A stretch of 35,441 nucleotides of DNA from assembly GCA_023258495.1 (NCBI GenBank), contig JALQZD010000328.1, positions 1 through 35,441 on the forward strand. Reading direction: 5' to 3'. The translations under genes and the position numbers were made by a program. Of the stretch, positions 25,402 to 34,243 are shown one piece after another; within the stretch, counting starts at the first letter, position 1, and every line of letters starts with the position of its first letter. The DNA is from Polaribacter sp. (GTDB lineage Bacteria > Bacteroidota > Bacteroidia > Flavobacteriales > Flavobacteriaceae). The notes below the pieces were generated by a model. That model was not told where the DNA came from. It made no database searches and saw only the letters and a list, made by a program, of their open reading frames with translations.

Positions 25402-27021
25402 ATGCTAACAGTATCGAACTTATCTGTACAATTTGGGAAGCGCGTATTATTTGACGAAGTAAATACCAAATTTCAAACAGGAAATTGTTATGGAATTATT
25501 GGAGCCAATGGTGCAGGAAAATCAACGTTTTTAAAGATAATCTCTGGAAAACAGGAGCCGACTTCCGGTCAAGTTCATATTGAACCAGGAAAAAGAATGT
25601 CGGTTTTAGAACAAAATCATAATGCTTATGACGAATATACCGTTTTAGAAGCCGTTGTGATGGGGAATAAGGAACTCTATACTATTAAAAAAGAGATTGA
25701 TGCACTTTATGCTGATTACACAGATGAAAATGCTGAGAAAATTGGTGAATTGCAAGTAAAGTTCGAAGAAATGGACGGTTGGAATGCCGATGCTGAAGCG
25801 GCAGCTATGTTATCAAATTTAGGTATTGCTGAGGATTTACATTACTCTCAAATGAGTGATTTGGATGGAAAACAAAAGGTACGTGTATTATTGGCACAAG
25901 CCTTATTCGGTAATCCAGACATTTTGATTATGGATGAACCTACCAACGATTTGGACTTTGAGACTATTGGTTGGTTAGAAAATTTCCTGGCTAATTATGA
26001 TAACTGTGTCATCGTTGTTTCGCACGATAGACACTTTTTAGATGCCGTTTGTACGCATATTTCAGATATTGATTTCGGTAAAATCACGCATTACTCTGGA
26101 AATTATACATTCTGGTATGAATCCTCTCAATTGGCCGCAAAACAAAGAGCTCAACAGAATAAGAAAGCTGAAGAAAAGAAGAAAGAACTTGAAGAATTCA
26201 TCAGAAGGTTTTCTGCGAATGTTGCTAAATCAAAACAGGCAACATCAAGAAAGAAAATGATTGAAAAATTAAATGTTGATGAAATTAAGCCTTCGAGCCG
26301 CAGATATCCAGCCATTATTTTCAAAAGCGATCGAGAGGCTGGAGATCAGATTTTAAACATTGAAAATTTAAGTAAGACCCTGGATAACGAAACTTTATTT
26401 CAAAATGTAGATTTGAACTTGCAAAGAGGAGATAAGGTCGCCGTAATTTCTAAGAACTCAAAGGCTGTGACCTCTTTTTTCCAAATCATAATGGAAAAAG
26501 AGATGGCTAATTCTGGAAATTATTCATGGGGGGTGACCACCACACAAAGTTACTTACCACTTGATAATTCCGAATACTTCCAAAACTCCGAATTAAACCT
26601 TGTTGACTGGTTAAGACAGTATGCTCAAACGGAGGAGGAGAGAGAAGAAGTGTTCTTAAGAGGTTTTTTAGGTAAGATGATTTTCTCTGGAGAGGAAGCT
26701 TTGAAAAAAAGTAATGTGTTATCTGGTGGGGAGAAAGTTCGTTGTATGTTGTCTAAAATGATGATGAAAAGAGCCAATATTTTATTATTAGATGAACCTA
26801 CAAACCACTTGGATCTTGAATCGATTCAATCGTTAAATAATTCTTTAATCAACTTTAATGGTACCATTTTGTTTTCAACACATGATCATGAATTTGCTCA
26901 AACAGTTGCCAATAGAATTATTGAATTGACACCAAGTGGTATAATAGATAGGCATTCAACCTTTGATAATTACCTGCAAGACAATAAAACTAAAGAATTA
27001 AGAACAAAAATGTATCAATAA
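25402..27021 (+). CDS. ABC-F family ATPase (YbiT-like), asymmetric ATP sites
   Basis: A 539-residue soluble protein with two ABC domains joined by a charged P-site-tRNA-interaction-like linker (about 240-300, KKAEEKKKELEEFIRRF) and no membrane segments, the ABC-F layout. These proteins act on the ribosome. NBD1 has Walker A GANGAGKST (34-42) and Walker B ILIMDEPTND (174-183), but its signature is LDGKQK (154-159) where LSGGQ is expected. NBD2 has a normal LSGGEK signature (440-445) and Walker B LLLDEPTNH (461-469), but its Walker A region reads ISKNSKAVTS (349-358), with no GxxGxGKS/T. The fold is otherwise complete. I recall similar deviations in related Bacteroidota proteins. No antibiotic-resistance role is implied. 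Confidence 0.92.
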   Translation: MLTVSNLSVQFGKRVLFDEVNTKFQTGNCYGIIGANGAGKSTFLKIISGKQEPTSGQVHIEPGKRMSVLEQNHNAYDEYTVLEAVVMGNKELYTIKKEIDALYADYTDENAEKIGELQVKFEEMDGWNADAEAAAMLSNLGIAEDLHYSQMSDLDGKQKVRVLLAQALFGNPDILIMDEPTNDLDFETIGWLENFLANYDNCVIVVSHDRHFLDAVCTHISDIDFGKITHYSGNYTFWYESSQLAAKQRAQQNKKAEEKKKELEEFIRRFSANVAKSKQATSRKKMIEKLNVDEIKPSSRRYPAIIFKSDREAGDQILNIENLSKTLDNETLFQNVDLNLQRGDKVAVISKNSKAVTSFFQIIMEKEMANSGNYSWGVTTTQSYLPLDNSEYFQNSELNLVDWLRQYAQTEEEREEVFLRGFLGKMIFSGEEALKKSNVLSGGEKVRCMLSKMMMKRANILLLDEPTNHLDLESIQSLNNSLINFNGTILFSTHDHEFAQTVANRIIELTPSGIIDRHSTFDNYLQDNKTKELRTKMYQ

Positions 27022-27047
27022 AAAAAGAAGCCTAGCTTTTTTTTGTA
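27022..27047 (+). terminator. Weak terminator between ABC-F and oxyR
   Basis: A short GC core, AAGC/GCTT with a CTA loop, is flanked by A runs on the left and eight T on the right (the runs can pair with each other). It may serve both convergent genes. Confidence 0.5.
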
Positions 27048-27051
27048 TAGG

Positions 27052-27993
27052 TCATTTGCCTTGGATCGGACTAATAATTTTTACATCCGAGAACGAAATA
27101 GCTCCTCTAACTACACCATCTATTGTTTTTTTCAGCGCTTCAATGAGTTGCATTTTTAATTGCGATTTGTGGTAAATAAGACTAACTTCTCTCGCAGGAG
27201 GTGGTGTTTGAAATTCTTTTAATAACCGTCTGTCTTTATCAGATAAATCTAAAGAGTGTAAATAAGGAATTAGCGTCATTCCCATTCCTTCTTTAGCCAA
27301 TTTAATCAGCGTATCGAAGCTTCCGCTTTCCAATTGAAAGCCTTTTTTATTGTCTGTTTTGCGATTTCTACACAGATTTATCACGCTATCCTTAAAACAA
27401 TGTCCATCCTCAAGCAATAAAATATCTTCAATCTCAAGTTCATCTGCATTGATATTGGGTTCACTGAAAAGGCGATGGTTTTGTGGAACTAAACCAACAA
27501 ATGGCTCATAATATAAGGGTCGTTCTTTGATTGCTTCATTCTCTAAAGGTGTAGCGGCGATCGCAGCATCTATGTGGCCATCGGATAACTTTCTAATGAT
27601 TTCTTCTGTCGTCAATTCCTCGATGATCAACTTTACCTTCGGATATTTTTTCGTGAAATTATTTAAGAACATCGGTAGCAGAGTAGGCATAATTGTTGGA
27701 ATGATACCTAGTTTAAAATCGCCTCCAATAAAGCCTTTTTGCTGGTGAACAATATCTACAATACGGTTACTTTCATCAACAATAACCTTTGCTTGCTCTA
27801 CAATTTTTTCACCGAGTTCGGTCAATTCGATTGGCTTTTTGGATCTGTTAAAAATTTGAACATCAAGTTCTTCTTCTAACTTCTGAATCTGCATACTTAA
27901 TGTAGGTTGCGTCACAAAGGTATGCTCTGCAGCCACAGTAAAGTTTTTGTACTCTGCCACAGAAAGGACATATTTTAGTTGGGTGATTGTCAT
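27052..27993 (-). CDS. oxyR: OxyR-type LysR regulator
   Basis: A 313-residue LysR-family regulator. An N-terminal helix-turn-helix (about 1-60, TVAAEHTFVTQPTLSMQIQK) precedes a two-lobe sensor domain. The peroxide-sensing pair sits at C199 (LLEDGHCF) and C208 (INLC), identical in number and spacing to E. coli OxyR, so the thiol-disulfide switch is expected to work. It should activate peroxide-defence genes such as catalase or AhpC; none is in this window. An inverted repeat upstream (28032-28045) could be an autoregulatory site. Convergent with the ABC-F gene. Confidence 0.95.
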   Translation of the reverse strand: MTITQLKYVLSVAEYKNFTVAAEHTFVTQPTLSMQIQKLEEELDVQIFNRSKKPIELTELGEKIVEQAKVIVDESNRIVDIVHQQKGFIGGDFKLGIIPTIMPTLLPMFLNNFTKKYPKVKLIIEELTTEEIIRKLSDGHIDAAIAATPLENEAIKERPLYYEPFVGLVPQNHRLFSEPNINADELEIEDILLLEDGHCFKDSVINLCRNRKTDNKKGFQLESGSFDTLIKLAKEGMGMTLIPYLHSLDLSDKDRRLLKEFQTPPPAREVSLIYHKSQLKMQLIEALKKTIDGVVRGAISFSDVKIISPIQGK

Positions 27994-28031
27994 TAATAGT
28001 TATTTCTTATAAAATTACGAAATCCCTATTG

Positions 28032-28045
28032 ATAATACCTATTAT
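28032..28045. promoter_or_regulatory. Inverted repeat upstream of oxyR
   Basis: ATAATA-CC-TATTAT is a perfect 6-bp inverted repeat with a 2-base centre, about 40 bases upstream of the oxyR ATG. The sequence CCTATT also occurs twice as a direct repeat with a 13-base period (28025 and 28038). Such a position suits LysR-type autoregulation. No experimental match is claimed. Confidence 0.35.
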
Positions 28046-28068
28046 GCAATTCTTAAATTTCTCTTAAA

Positions 28069-28713
28069 TCAATCCAAAAAAGAGCGAATGCCTAGTTCAA
28101 ATCCCATAGTACTATAGCCGCTATTCGGTTGTTGAATATCGAAGTTTGAAACATGACCGAATTGCATTGAAGAGCTTATATTTATTTTTTTAAATAATTG
28201 ATAATCAAAACCTAATGATATATTTTCAATAAAGGTAAAGCCTTTGGCTAATCGTTCTGTTCTTCGATCTATATGTGCAATTCCAACTCCTGCGGTAAAC
28301 ACTGCATTCAATTTCGTTCTTAGTTGTTGTCGAAAAGAAATGGCAAATTCTAAACCGACTAAAGCAATGCTTTTGGGTGTAGTGAATTCCAATCTCTTTT
28401 GGAGGTAATTACTTTCTGATGGCAATACAAACTGTTCATTGATAAGTTGATGTTGTATTTTATGTATTTGTGGTTGAACAATGAGTTCAACTTCAGAATT
28501 GTTCCATTTTCGGAGTGAATAAAATCCTTGAATTTTTAGGATATGAGCTTGATAGCGATAATCAGGATCATTAAAAAGAAAATTATCTTCTGTGGTAAAA
28601 TTGTACAAAATCCCCAATGAATTTGGGATTAAGACATGTTTTTTGATTTTATCTTGTGCGTTGTTAACCCCACAAAGGAGTAAATAGGTGATGACAATTA
28701 CATTCCTTAGCAT
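28069..28713 (-). CDS. PagL-like acyloxyacyl hydrolase
   Basis: A 214-residue protein with a signal peptide (MLRNVIVITYLLLCGVNNAQ) and a set of amphipathic strands ending in a terminal aromatic-rich strand (FELGIRSF), consistent with a small outer-membrane beta-barrel. The segment FGHVSNFDIQQPNSGYS contains the H187-x-S189-N190 motif of PagL/acyloxyacyl hydrolases, where His and Ser are catalytic. PagL removes the 3-O-acyl chain from lipid A. Its start overlaps the upstream dehydrogenase stop (TAATG). It is the last gene of the Gfo/Idh-hbd-pagL run. The exact substrate is inferred. Confidence 0.78.
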   Translation of the reverse strand: MLRNVIVITYLLLCGVNNAQDKIKKHVLIPNSLGILYNFTTEDNFLFNDPDYRYQAHILKIQGFYSLRKWNNSEVELIVQPQIHKIQHQLINEQFVLPSESNYLQKRLEFTTPKSIALVGLEFAISFRQQLRTKLNAVFTAGVGIAHIDRRTERLAKGFTFIENISLGFDYQLFKKINISSSMQFGHVSNFDIQQPNSGYSTMGFELGIRSFLD

Positions 28714-29600
28714 TATGAAAACATTGCAGCAACAATCTCAGCTTTTCTAGATTCTGAATAATCGTAGAATCCTTCTCCAGATTTCACTCCTAGTTTTCCA
28801 GCCGTTACCATATTTACCAGTAGAGGACAAGGAGCGTATTTCGGATTTTTAAATCCGTCATACATCACATGAAGAATCGAAAGGCAAACATCCAATCCAA
28901 TAAAATCAGCTAATTGTAATGGACCCATCGGATGCGCCATCCCTAATTTCATAACCGTGTCTATTTCCTTCACGCCAGCGACTCCATTGTATAAGGTTTC
29001 AATAGATTCATTAATCATTGGCATCAAAATACGATTGGCCACGAATCCTGGGTAGTCATTTACCTCAACTGGAACCTTTTTGATATCCATTGATACATTA
29101 ACAATTGCTTCTGTAACTGCATCCGTAGTATTATAGCCTCGAATAATTTCAACCAACTTCATGATTGGGACTGGATTCATAAAATGCATTCCGATGACCT
29201 TATCCGGTCGGTTTGTTACAGCAGCGATCTGAGTAATGGAAATGGAAGAAGTATTTGTAGCCAAAATTGCATCAGCATTCGTACATTCATCCAATTGCTT
29301 GAATATCGATTTTTTCAAATCCATATTTTCGGTTGCGGCCTCAATGACTAGCTCTGCATTTTTTACTCCGTCTGGAATGCTTGTAAAGGTGGTGATATTA
29401 CTTAAAGTATTTTGCTTATCAGCTGCTGTAATTTTTTCTTTTGCAATCATTCGATCCAAATTCTTGCTGATAGTACCTAAACCCTTATCCAGAGCGACTT
29501 GAGAAATGTCAATCAGACTTACACTATAACCAAATTGTGCGAAAGTATGAGCAATTCCATTTCCCATGGTTCCGGCTCCAATAACTGCTATATTCTTCAT
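28713..29600 (-). CDS. 3-hydroxyacyl-CoA dehydrogenase family protein
   Basis: A 295-residue NAD-dependent 3-hydroxybutyryl-CoA dehydrogenase-like enzyme (Hbd/PaaH type). The Rossmann fingerprint GAGTMG is at 8-13, D31 likely binds the NAD ribose, and the catalytic histidine H139 is in GMHFMNP, with the E and N of the helical C-terminal domain downstream (PGFVANRILMPMINES). It oxidises 3-hydroxyacyl-CoA to 3-ketoacyl-CoA. Single-domain, with no fused enoyl-CoA hydratase. It begins seven bases after the Gfo/Idh/MocA gene and overlaps the PagL-like gene by one base, so all three are likely one transcript. Confidence 0.93.
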   Translation of the reverse strand: MKNIAVIGAGTMGNGIAHTFAQFGYSVSLIDISQVALDKGLGTISKNLDRMIAKEKITAADKQNTLSNITTFTSIPDGVKNAELVIEAATENMDLKKSIFKQLDECTNADAILATNTSSISITQIAAVTNRPDKVIGMHFMNPVPIMKLVEIIRGYNTTDAVTEAIVNVSMDIKKVPVEVNDYPGFVANRILMPMINESIETLYNGVAGVKEIDTVMKLGMAHPMGPLQLADFIGLDVCLSILHVMYDGFKNPKYAPCPLLVNMVTAGKLGVKSGEGFYDYSESRKAEIVAAMFS

Positions 29601-29607
29601 AAAAAGT

Positions 29608-30567
29608 TTAAAAATTATCTATTATTTGATGTGCAATTCGTAAGTTTTCAGTTCCTTGTCTTAGGGTTACCACTGGTGTAGTATTCGTATTAATCGCATC
29701 AGCAAATGTTTCCAATTCATCGAGAATAGCATTGTTTGAGGTGATTGTCGGATTGTCAAAATAAATCTGCTTTTTAACTCCTTCCGCATTTTCTAAAATC
29801 ATATCAAAGTCACCAGGAACTTCTGGAGCATCTTTCATTCGAACTACTTCAGATTTTTTTTCAAGCATGTCTACTGATACATAGGCATCTTTCTGGAAAA
29901 ATCGAATCTTACGCATATTCTTTAAAGAAATACGACTTGTTGTTAAGTTGGCTACACATCCATTTTCGAATGTAATTCTTGCATTTGCGATATCTGGAGT
30001 ATCAGAAATAACTGAAATTCCACTTGATTGGATATCAACAACCTTAGATTTTACAGCAGAAAGAATAATATCAATATCGTGAATCATTAAATCCAACACC
30101 ACAGAAACATCGGTTCCTCTTGGATTAAATTCAGCAAGACGATGTGCCTCAATAAACATTGGATTTTTAATGGTTTCTCTGACAGCAGTGTATGCCGGAT
30201 TGAATCGTTCGACATGCCCAACTTGTCCTTTGACATCATGCTGACTAGCAAGGGTAAGAATAGCTTCAGCTTCTAAAACGGTATTTGCAATAGGTTTTTC
30301 GATAAAAATGTGCTTACCCTTTTTAATGGCCATTTTGGCACAATCGAAGTGAGATAAGGTCGGAGTAACAATATCGACAACGTCAACAGCATCGATTAGC
30401 TCTTCAATAGCATCAAAAGAAGTGTATCCAAATTCATTGGAAACCCTTTGAGCATTTTCTTTATCGGGATCATGAAAACCAATTAAATCATACTTTGACG
30501 ACTGCTGTAGTAATTTAAGATGAATCTTCCCCAAATGACCTGCGCCCAAAACCCCGATAGTAAGCAT
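29608..30567 (-). CDS. Gfo/Idh/MocA family oxidoreductase
   Basis: A 319-residue NAD(P)-dependent oxidoreductase. The Rossmann motif GAGHLG is at 8-13, EKPI (90-93) carries the conserved lysine, and VGHVERFNP starts the C-terminal alpha/beta domain, with HD (MIHDIDIIL) further on. The substrate, usually a sugar or inositol-like compound, is unknown. ATG 30567 is chosen because the longer frame starts at TTG 30603, which overlaps the -7 element (30601-30608). First gene of the three-gene run with the hydroxyacyl-CoA dehydrogenase and the PagL-like protein, divergent from pcm. Confidence 0.9.
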   Translation of the reverse strand: MLTIGVLGAGHLGKIHLKLLQQSSKYDLIGFHDPDKENAQRVSNEFGYTSFDAIEELIDAVDVVDIVTPTLSHFDCAKMAIKKGKHIFIEKPIANTVLEAEAILTLASQHDVKGQVGHVERFNPAYTAVRETIKNPMFIEAHRLAEFNPRGTDVSVVLDLMIHDIDIILSAVKSKVVDIQSSGISVISDTPDIANARITFENGCVANLTTSRISLKNMRKIRFFQKDAYVSVDMLEKKSEVVRMKDAPEVPGDFDMILENAEGVKKQIYFDNPTITSNNAILDELETFADAINTNTTPVVTLRQGTENLRIAHQIIDNF

Positions 30568-30600
30568 TGCTGATTTTTTATAGATTAAAATCTTGATGAA

Positions 30601-30608
30601 CAAAGATA
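30601..30608 (-). promoter_or_regulatory. Promoter -7 element of the Gfo/Idh/MocA operon
   Basis: Minus strand TATCTTTG is a perfect TAnnTTTG match 33 bases before ATG 30567. Confidence 0.6.
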
Positions 30609-30670
30609 CAATTTTATAGGTTTTCCTTTTAATTTATTAGTACTTTTAAGCTGTTCAAAATTGGTTCAGT

Positions 30671-31312
30671 TTGAGGGATACTTCGAAACATCAGGGATTA
30701 AGAAACAAATTAGCTCAGGTATTAGAACGTAAAGGAATTCAAGATATTGGGGTGCTAAATGCTATTCGAAAAATTCCAAGACATTTGTTTATTGATAGTA
30801 GTTTTGAATCACATGCCTATCAAGATAAGGCGTTTCCAATAGCTGCGAATCAAACGATATCTCAACCCTATACTGTTGCTTTTCAAAGTCAGACCTTGAA
30901 CATTCAAAAAGATCATAGGATCCTTGAAATAGGAACTGGTTCTGGTTATCAAACTGCAGTTCTTTTGGAAATGAATGCAGAAGTTTATACCATTGAACGT
31001 CAGCATGAATTATTCAAAAAGACATCCTTATTTTTGCCGAAACTTGGTTACAAACCAAAACGGTTCATTTTTGGAGATGGATATAAAGGATTAGCCGAAA
31101 AAGCACCTTTCGATAAAATTATTGTGACTGCTGGAGCGCCTTACGTTCCAAAACCATTATTAGCGCAATTAAAAGTAGGAGGAATGCTATTAATTCCGGT
31201 GGGTGATGAAACACACATCATGACTTTATTTACCAGAAAATCTGCAACTGAGTTTGATAAAAAAGAATTGGGTGATTTTGCTTTCGTCCCGATGTTAGAA
31301 GATAAGCAATAA
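30671..31312 (+). CDS. pcm: Protein-L-isoaspartate O-methyltransferase, TTG start
   Basis: A 213-residue SAM-dependent enzyme that repairs isoaspartyl residues in damaged proteins. The diagnostic IPRHLFI segment and DKAFPIAANQTISQPY block lead to the SAM-binding LEIGTGSGYQTAVL motif at about residues 80-93, and VTAGAPYVPKPLLAQLK follows near 155-170. Length is normal. The start has to be TTG at 30671: relatives begin KDT-xHQGLR, and the first in-frame ATG would remove the whole N-terminal half. It is divergent from the Gfo/Idh/MocA gene and ends one base from the convergent DUF2147 stop. Confidence 0.94.
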   Translation: MRDTSKHQGLRNKLAQVLERKGIQDIGVLNAIRKIPRHLFIDSSFESHAYQDKAFPIAANQTISQPYTVAFQSQTLNIQKDHRILEIGTGSGYQTAVLLEMNAEVYTIERQHELFKKTSLFLPKLGYKPKRFIFGDGYKGLAEKAPFDKIIVTAGAPYVPKPLLAQLKVGGMLLIPVGDETHIMTLFTRKSATEFDKKELGDFAFVPMLEDKQ

Positions 31313-31313
31313 A

Positions 31314-31736
31314 TTATTCTGCTCGTTGCCAGTATGCGGTTCTGCCTAATAAAGAAAATCCGATATACCCTCTGATTTTCAATTTATTATCTTCTACTAA
31401 TTTGATGTAGCATTTGTATTCTTTACCGTTCTTAGGATCTAGAATTTTTCCGCCAGACCATTCGTCATCATTCATTTGTAAACCACTAAGGATTTCCATA
31501 CCAAGAATTGGTTTGTCTTTATTTGATCCCTTGCACATATCACAAACTGCTGTTTTTCTATCTGGATTTTTGATTTCAATAATTTTAGCAAATGCTTTTC
31601 CGTCTTTTTCGTATACTTCTATGACTGATTCAATTTCTTGTGTTTCATCGTTGAAAGAATGCCATTTTCCGAAAATAGTTTGGGAATTTACGGTATAATT
31701 GATAGTTATTAATAAAAGTAGAATGATTTTTTTCAT
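31314..31736 (-). CDS. DUF2147 secreted protein
   Basis: A 140-residue protein with a signal peptide (MKKIILLLLITINYTVNSQT). The mature part opens IFGKWHSFNDET and contains VCDMCKGSNKDKPILG and a GRTAYW-containing end, the pattern of DUF2147. The function is unknown. The CxxC pair (C64/C67 by count) might bind metal or form a disulfide. It is nine bases downstream of kdsC on the same strand, so probably the last gene of the DUF2520-kdsC operon; it ends convergently with pcm. Exported to the periplasm. Confidence 0.88.
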   Translation of the reverse strand: MKKIILLLLITINYTVNSQTIFGKWHSFNDETQEIESVIEVYEKDGKAFAKIIEIKNPDRKTAVCDMCKGSNKDKPILGMEILSGLQMNDDEWSGGKILDPKNGKEYKCYIKLVEDNKLKIRGYIGFSLLGRTAYWQRAE

Positions 31737-31745
31737 GATCTTGAT

Positions 31746-32273
31746 TTAGTCAAAGTTAGCTTCTGTTTCTTCTGTCCATTTTCCTTGAACCCTCATAATT
31801 TGTTCCAATACATCCCTTACACATCCCTCTCCGCCTTTTTTGTAAGAAATATATTTACTAATCTGCTGAATTTCTGGAGCGGCATCATTTGGACAGCAGG
31901 GTAGGCCAACCTCCATCAGTACGGGTAAGTCTGGAATGTCATCACCCATATAAAGTACTTCGGATGCATCTAACTTATATTTTTTCTTCAGCAGATTCCA
32001 TTGTTCTATCTTCTGATGAGCGCCTAAGTAAATATCCTCAATTCCCAAATTCGCTAGTCTCGTGCGCACACCCTCATTGGTCCCACCAGAAATTACACAA
32101 ACGCGGTATCCCTTATCCACAGCAGTTTTTAAGGCATATCCGTCTTTAATATTCATAGTTCTTACCAATTCTCCATTTGGCATAATGGTAACATAACCAT
32201 TGGTTAAAACGCCATCCACATCGAGGATAATGGTTGTAATATTTGGTAATAATTGCTTGTAACTAATGTTCAT
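31746..32273 (-). CDS. kdsC: KDO-8-phosphate phosphatase (KdsC)
   Basis: A 175-residue HAD-family phosphatase with the KdsC signature: DVDGVLTNG (nucleophile D18, acid D20), motif II SGGTN, motif III lysine in the QKIEQWNLLKKK region, and MGDDIPDLPVL carrying motif IV aspartates. No cap domain, as expected for this tetrameric subfamily. It removes phosphate from KDO-8-P in the cytoplasm during synthesis of the lipopolysaccharide core sugar KDO. It overlaps the upstream DUF2520 gene by 11 bases. Normal length. Confidence 0.93.
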   Translation of the reverse strand: MNISYKQLLPNITTIILDVDGVLTNGYVTIMPNGELVRTMNIKDGYALKTAVDKGYRVCVISGGTNEGVRTRLANLGIEDIYLGAHQKIEQWNLLKKKYKLDASEVLYMGDDIPDLPVLMEVGLPCCPNDAAPEIQQISKYISYKKGGEGCVRDVLEQIMRVQGKWTEETEANFD

Positions 32274-32958
32274 TCTGAATAGATTCTGTTAAGCGTTTAT
32301 AGATTAATTGATATTTATCCGGTAGTAAAAGTAAATGTTTTTTTATGGTTTCCTGATCGTTTCGAACCGCAGGGCCAGTTTGGGCTTCTTTTGGAGCTAG
32401 ATCTGAAAGTTTTTTCACGGTTTCGTTGATAAGTGGATGTAATATGTTAAAAGGAATTTGATTCGATTCGCAAATTTCATCAGCAATTGAAAACATGTGA
32501 TTGCTAAAGTTGTTAGCAAATACGGCTGAAACATGAATGATTTCCCGTTGCTTTGAATCAATTCGATAGACCTTTGAAGAAATCAATTTTGCTATTTTTT
32601 CTAAAAGGTCATAATCTGAATCAGACTCGGCCTCCAAACATATTGGAATTTCACTAAAATCTACTTCCTTCGATTTTGAAAAACTCTGAAGCGGATAAAA
32701 AACGCCTTTGTTTTTAGGGTTTTTCAGTGAATTTAGATGCGATCCACCTGAGGTATGTACGACTAAATTGGTGTCAATTTGAGAGGATACTTCGGCAATT
32801 GCATCATCAGAAACCGCAATTATAGCCACATCCGCAGAAGGTAAAGATTCAATTTTTCTGGACGAGATTTGGGTACATTCAATCTTATCAATAGCATTGA
32901 ACTGCTTTACCAAGTGAAAAGCTACATTTCCATTACCAATTACAAGAATAGAAACCAT
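32263..32958 (-). CDS. Rossmann-like and DUF2520 domain protein
   Basis: A 231-residue protein with an N-terminal Rossmann domain (SILVIGNGNVAFHLVKQF, GNGNVA) and a C-terminal helical DUF2520 domain (about 115-225) containing HVSAVFANNFSNHM. The layout is like F420/NADP-dependent reductases of the 6-phosphogluconate dehydrogenase fold; substrate unknown. In flavobacteria this gene commonly precedes kdsC, as here (11-base overlap), so it probably heads the operon with kdsC and the DUF2147 gene. Start at ATG 32958 fits the Rossmann beginning. Confidence 0.88.
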   Translation of the reverse strand: MVSILVIGNGNVAFHLVKQFNAIDKIECTQISSRKIESLPSADVAIIAVSDDAIAEVSSQIDTNLVVHTSGGSHLNSLKNPKNKGVFYPLQSFSKSKEVDFSEIPICLEAESDSDYDLLEKIAKLISSKVYRIDSKQREIIHVSAVFANNFSNHMFSIADEICESNQIPFNILHPLINETVKKLSDLAPKEAQTGPAVRNDQETIKKHLLLLPDKYQLIYKRLTESIQNEH

Positions 32959-33088
32959 AGAACGAAGATATTGATTTTAAACGTTCCTGAACAACAGATT
33001 TGAATTTCAATAAAAGAATTTAAGATTTATAACTTTTAGTTTTTAATTTAGTCAGGTTTAAAAACAACTCGCTTTTAAGTTCCATTTT

Positions 33089-34243
33089 ATGAAGAATAAA
33101 AAACTCGGATTAAATTCCATTTGTGTTCATACCGGAGAAGTAGAGGATACTCAATTTAAAGGTGCGGTGTCACCAATTTTTGTAGCTACTTCTTACGCAT
33201 TTGATGATGTCGATGTGAAGAGATACCCAAGATATTTTAACACACCTAACCAGGAGCAGCTGGCTAAAAAAATTGCAACCTTAGAACATACCGAAAACGC
33301 AATGATTTTCAGTTCGGGTATGGCTGCGATTAGTCATAGTATGATGGCGTTTTTGAAGTCTGGTGATCACGTAATTTTACAACAGGTAATCTATGGCGGA
33401 ACTTTCAATTTTGTGGTAAAGGAATTCGAGAAATTCGGAATAGAATACACTTTTACCGATAGCTATGATGTCAATGATTTCAAGGCTTTGCTGCAAAAAA
33501 ATACGAAAATCATTTATATCGAAACACCTTCGAATCCGTTACTGGGAATTACCGATTTAAGAGCGATTACAGAGCTGGCAAAAAACAATGGTATTCTAAC
33601 CATGATAGACAATACCTTCGCGTCTCCAATTAATCAGAATCCCCATGATTTTGGTATCGATATTATCGCGCATTCTGCTACAAAATATATGGGTGGTCAC
33701 TCTGATATATGTGCTGGAGCAGTTGCGGCTTCGAATTTGCATATCGAGCAAATTTGGGCTACCTCTATCAACTACGGCGGAAATTTAAGTGAGTATACGA
33801 TTTGGCTTTTGGAAAGAAGTTTAAAGACCTTGAATTTGAGGGTAAAAGAACAAACTAGAGTTGCTCATAAATTGGCCACTTACCTTTCTGATAATAAGGA
33901 TATTGATACGGTTTATTATCCTGGATTACCTTCTCATCCAGGTTATGATATCGCAAAGGAGCAAATGAAAGGGTTTGGTGCTATGTTATCGTTCGAATTG
34001 AAATCTGGAATTGATCCCATGGTGTTTCAACGAAATTTAAAATTTATTAAACCAAGTATGAGTTTAGCAGGTTTAGAATCTACCACGGTAAGCCCGGCAC
34101 AAACTACCCACGCATTACTATCTGAAGAGGAGCGCTTAGAAAGAGGAATTAGAAATGGATTGATTCGTTTTTCGACAGGTATTGAAGAAGTTGAGGATTT
34201 AATTGAAGATATCGAACAAGCGATTCATGCCTCCAAACACTAA
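33089..34243 (+). CDS. Cystathionine gamma-synthase/lyase family PLP enzyme
   Basis: A 384-residue Cys/Met-metabolism PLP enzyme. Cofactor lysine K199 is in HSATKYMGGHSD, the IYIETPSNPLLGITD block and the substrate-binding SLAGLESTTVSPAQTTHA segment are present. It may act as cystathionine gamma-synthase, cystathionine gamma-lyase or methionine gamma-lyase; sequence reading alone does not separate them. Together with the CysK/CBS-like gene at 18744 it could serve transsulfuration, but the two are far apart and not in one operon. Divergent from the DUF2520 gene with a 130-base spacer, in which I see no riboswitch. Confidence 0.9.
   Translation: MKNKKLGLNSICVHTGEVEDTQFKGAVSPIFVATSYAFDDVDVKRYPRYFNTPNQEQLAKKIATLEHTENAMIFSSGMAAISHSMMAFLKSGDHVILQQVIYGGTFNFVVKEFEKFGIEYTFTDSYDVNDFKALLQKNTKIIYIETPSNPLLGITDLRAITELAKNNGILTMIDNTFASPINQNPHDFGIDIIAHSATKYMGGHSDICAGAVAASNLHIEQIWATSINYGGNLSEYTIWLLERSLKTLNLRVKEQTRVAHKLATYLSDNKDIDTVYYPGLPSHPGYDIAKEQMKGFGAMLSFELKSGIDPMVFQRNLKFIKPSMSLAGLESTTVSPAQTTHALLSEEERLERGIRNGLIRFSTGIEEVEDLIEDIEQAIHASKH

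Noticed and set aside
25402-27021. ABC-F gene as an antibiotic-resistance determinant
   Set aside because: It resembles housekeeping YbiT-like ABC-F proteins, and nothing nearby suggests resistance or mobility.
33040-33088. Possible SAM riboswitch before the cystathionine synthase-like gene
   Set aside because: The 130-base spacer shows none of the conserved SAM riboswitch core elements.
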